Source: Zunongwangia profunda SM-A87
Lineage (GTDB): Bacteria > Bacteroidota > Bacteroidia > Flavobacteriales > Flavobacteriaceae
Reading direction: 5' to 3'
DNA: 64,000 bases
NCBI RefSeq assembly: GCF_000023465.1
Contig: NC_014041.1
Span: forward strand, 3,416,001 to 3,480,000
Part shown: positions 62,873 through 64,000 of the stretch, one piece after another
Layout of the letters: the number at the start of each line of letters is the position of its first letter
Numbering within the stretch: the stretch's first letter is position 1
The notes under the pieces: model-generated
What the model saw: the letters and a program-made list of their open reading frames with translations, nothing else
Databases searched by the model: none
What the model was told of the DNA's origin: nothing
Program-made: the position numbers and the translations under genes

Positions 62873-64000
62873 TTAGTTAAATGTTAGTTGGTAGGCTTCT
62901 ATTTCATTTAGGGTAAACGGGACATCCATTGATTGTACTGAAAGCGTTTCCCAGGGACGATTTGGGAAGAAAATTTCAGTCATCACTGTTTTTCCTTCAT
63001 CAAAGAATAATTCAATAGAAGTTCTGTCTATTATGATCGTTCCATCAAATTTATTTGCCGTTGAAATTCGTGGTGCTGTTGATATTTCTGAAGTGAATTC
63101 TTTAGAGAAATCTGTCTGACCTGCTTTAGATCTATTGATAAAAAACTCGTTGTTGGAGTGATCATATCCAAAAAGAAGCTCATCTCCTACTGAATTTGAA
63201 AGTTTAAATTGGTATGTCGTTTTCTCTAAATCAGAAATTTCAAATCTTATTTCTGCACTGCTAAGCGCAATTTTTTCAGCATTAATGATCTTGGTTAATC
63301 CATCAATCTGAACATTTTGAGCTTTATATTTTTTACTACGATAGCTTTGCAACTCTTTTACCGGCACTGAGCTAATAAGGTATTTACCATCCAGTTTTTC
63401 AAGTTTTAGCTCTCGAGCAACAGTCATGGCACTACGCCAGGTTTCTGTAGGTACTTTTTGCGCATATTCCCAGTTGGACATCCATCCCAAAAACAATACT
63501 CTTCCGTTCTCCTCAGGAATATTAGCCCAGGTAACACCCGCATAATTATCTTTTCCGAAATCTATCCAGTATGGGTGATTCGAGTCCAGATTACTCATTT
63601 GTTCTACCGGAGTAAATTTTTTACCGTCAAAATCACCAATAAAATATTGCGTTCCAGATCCTCCATTATATCCGCCGGGATTAAGACTTTGAATTAGTAC
63701 CCATTTTACCTCATCGGTACCTTCTACATACATTGGGAAGAAATCTGGGCATTCCCAAACTCCGCCATGTGCCCCAATACCTTCACCAAATTCAGATTGG
63801 CGAGTCCAGTTTTTAAGGTCTTTAGAAGCATAAAATAGTGTTTTATCGTGTGCGGCCAAGACCATAATCCACTGTTGGTGAATTCCATCCCAGATCACTT
63901 TTGGATCCCTGAAATCCTTAATACCAGGATTTTCAATTACCGGATTCGCCTCATATTTAGTCCAGGTTTGACCTTCATCCAGACTGTATGCGATGGCCTG
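62873..64000 (-). CDS. GH32 fructan hydrolase, 5' end beyond window
   Basis: The frame is open to the right edge, 375 residues plus stop visible. It contains the GH32 motifs FRDPKVIWD (with the stabilising Asp) and GGVWECPDFFPM (with the acid/base Glu in ECP), and a C-terminal beta-sandwich (residues from about FEISDLEKTT to ELFFDEGKTVMTEIFFPNRPWE). The N-terminal nucleophile region and any signal peptide lie outside. It hydrolyses beta-fructosides (levan, inulin or sucrose-type); which one cannot be told here. Shorter start sites inside the visible part are only artefacts of the truncation. Confidence 0.93.
   Translation of the reverse strand, partial: QAIAYSLDEGQTWTKYEANPVIENPGIKDFRDPKVIWDGIHQQWIMVLAAHDKTLFYASKDLKNWTRQSEFGEGIGAHGGVWECPDFFPMYVEGTDEVKWVLIQSLNPGGYNGGSGTQYFIGDFDGKKFTPVEQMSNLDSNHPYWIDFGKDNYAGVTWANIPEENGRVLFLGWMSNWEYAQKVPTETWRSAMTVARELKLEKLDGKYLISSVPVKELQSYRSKKYKAQNVQIDGLTKIINAEKIALSSAEIRFEISDLEKTTYQFKLSNSVGDELLFGYDHSNNEFFINRSKAGQTDFSKEFTSEISTAPRISTANKFDGTIIIDRTSIELFFDEGKTVMTEIFFPNRPWETLSVQSMDVPFTLNEIEAYQLTFN

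Overview
The window is AT-rich DNA from a member of the Bacteroidota, almost certainly a marine-type Flavobacteriaceae. I infer this from four SusC/SusD outer-membrane pairs, lipoproteins with short Ser/Asp-rich linkers after the lipobox cysteine, promoters of the Bacteroidota form TTG-N(~20)-TAnnTTTG, start codons without Shine-Dalgarno sites, and a glutamine synthetase pair of types III and II. Genera such as Zunongwangia, Salegentibacter or Gramella would fit, but the sequence alone does not settle the genus. I see no rRNA, tRNA, CRISPR array, transposase or phage gene.

Layout. 1-8.5 kb is housekeeping: pyrF (cut by the left edge) with prfA, a tiny membrane protein coupled to an ABC ATPase, a membrane protein, purM, and the divergent glutamine synthetases GSIII and GSII. 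8.5-15.1 kb holds a heptamer tandem repeat, a Ca2+/Na+ antiporter, a surface regulatory-domain protein, and a BlaI repressor with two M56 (BlaR1-like) membrane proteases; the two promoters here share one operator layout. 15.1-28.4 kb is a SusCD locus dedicated to peptidases: a TPR histidine kinase/LuxR regulator pair, a HEIGH peptidase, a gluzincin lipoprotein beside a paralogue that has lost its zinc ligands, a basic-secretory-protein peptidase, SusD and SusC. 28.9-33.2 kb carries an MFS pump, a small membrane protein and a WG-repeat lipoprotein.

33.4-40.3 kb is a second SusCD operon headed by a phosphodiesterase/phosphatase-type enzyme and facing a TetR regulator across a dyad-rich intergenic region; its SusC carries a frameshift. 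40.4-45.7 kb contains a frameshifted outer-membrane protein and what looks like a zinc-limitation regulon: a Fur/Zur-type repressor, a COG0523 GTPase, a His-rich lipoprotein and a surface lipoprotein, with two identical operator-promoter modules. 45.9-49.0 kb has a Tat-exported alkaline phosphatase and a surface lipoprotein controlled by a cobalamin riboswitch. 49.5-56.8 kb is a third SusCD operon whose enzymes are a GMC oxidoreductase with a four-cysteine Fe-S-like motif and a Tat-signal gluconate 2-dehydrogenase subunit 3. 56.9-64 kb is a fructan locus: GH32 (cut by the right edge), SusC, SusD and a fructokinase.

Main points of interest: the zinc operator module (two copies), the BlaI operator module (two copies), the live/dead gluzincin pair, the orphan B12-riboswitch lipoprotein with a visible alternative hairpin, the GMC/Fe-S/Tat arrangement, and two one-base homopolymer frameshifts that may be either real or assembly errors.
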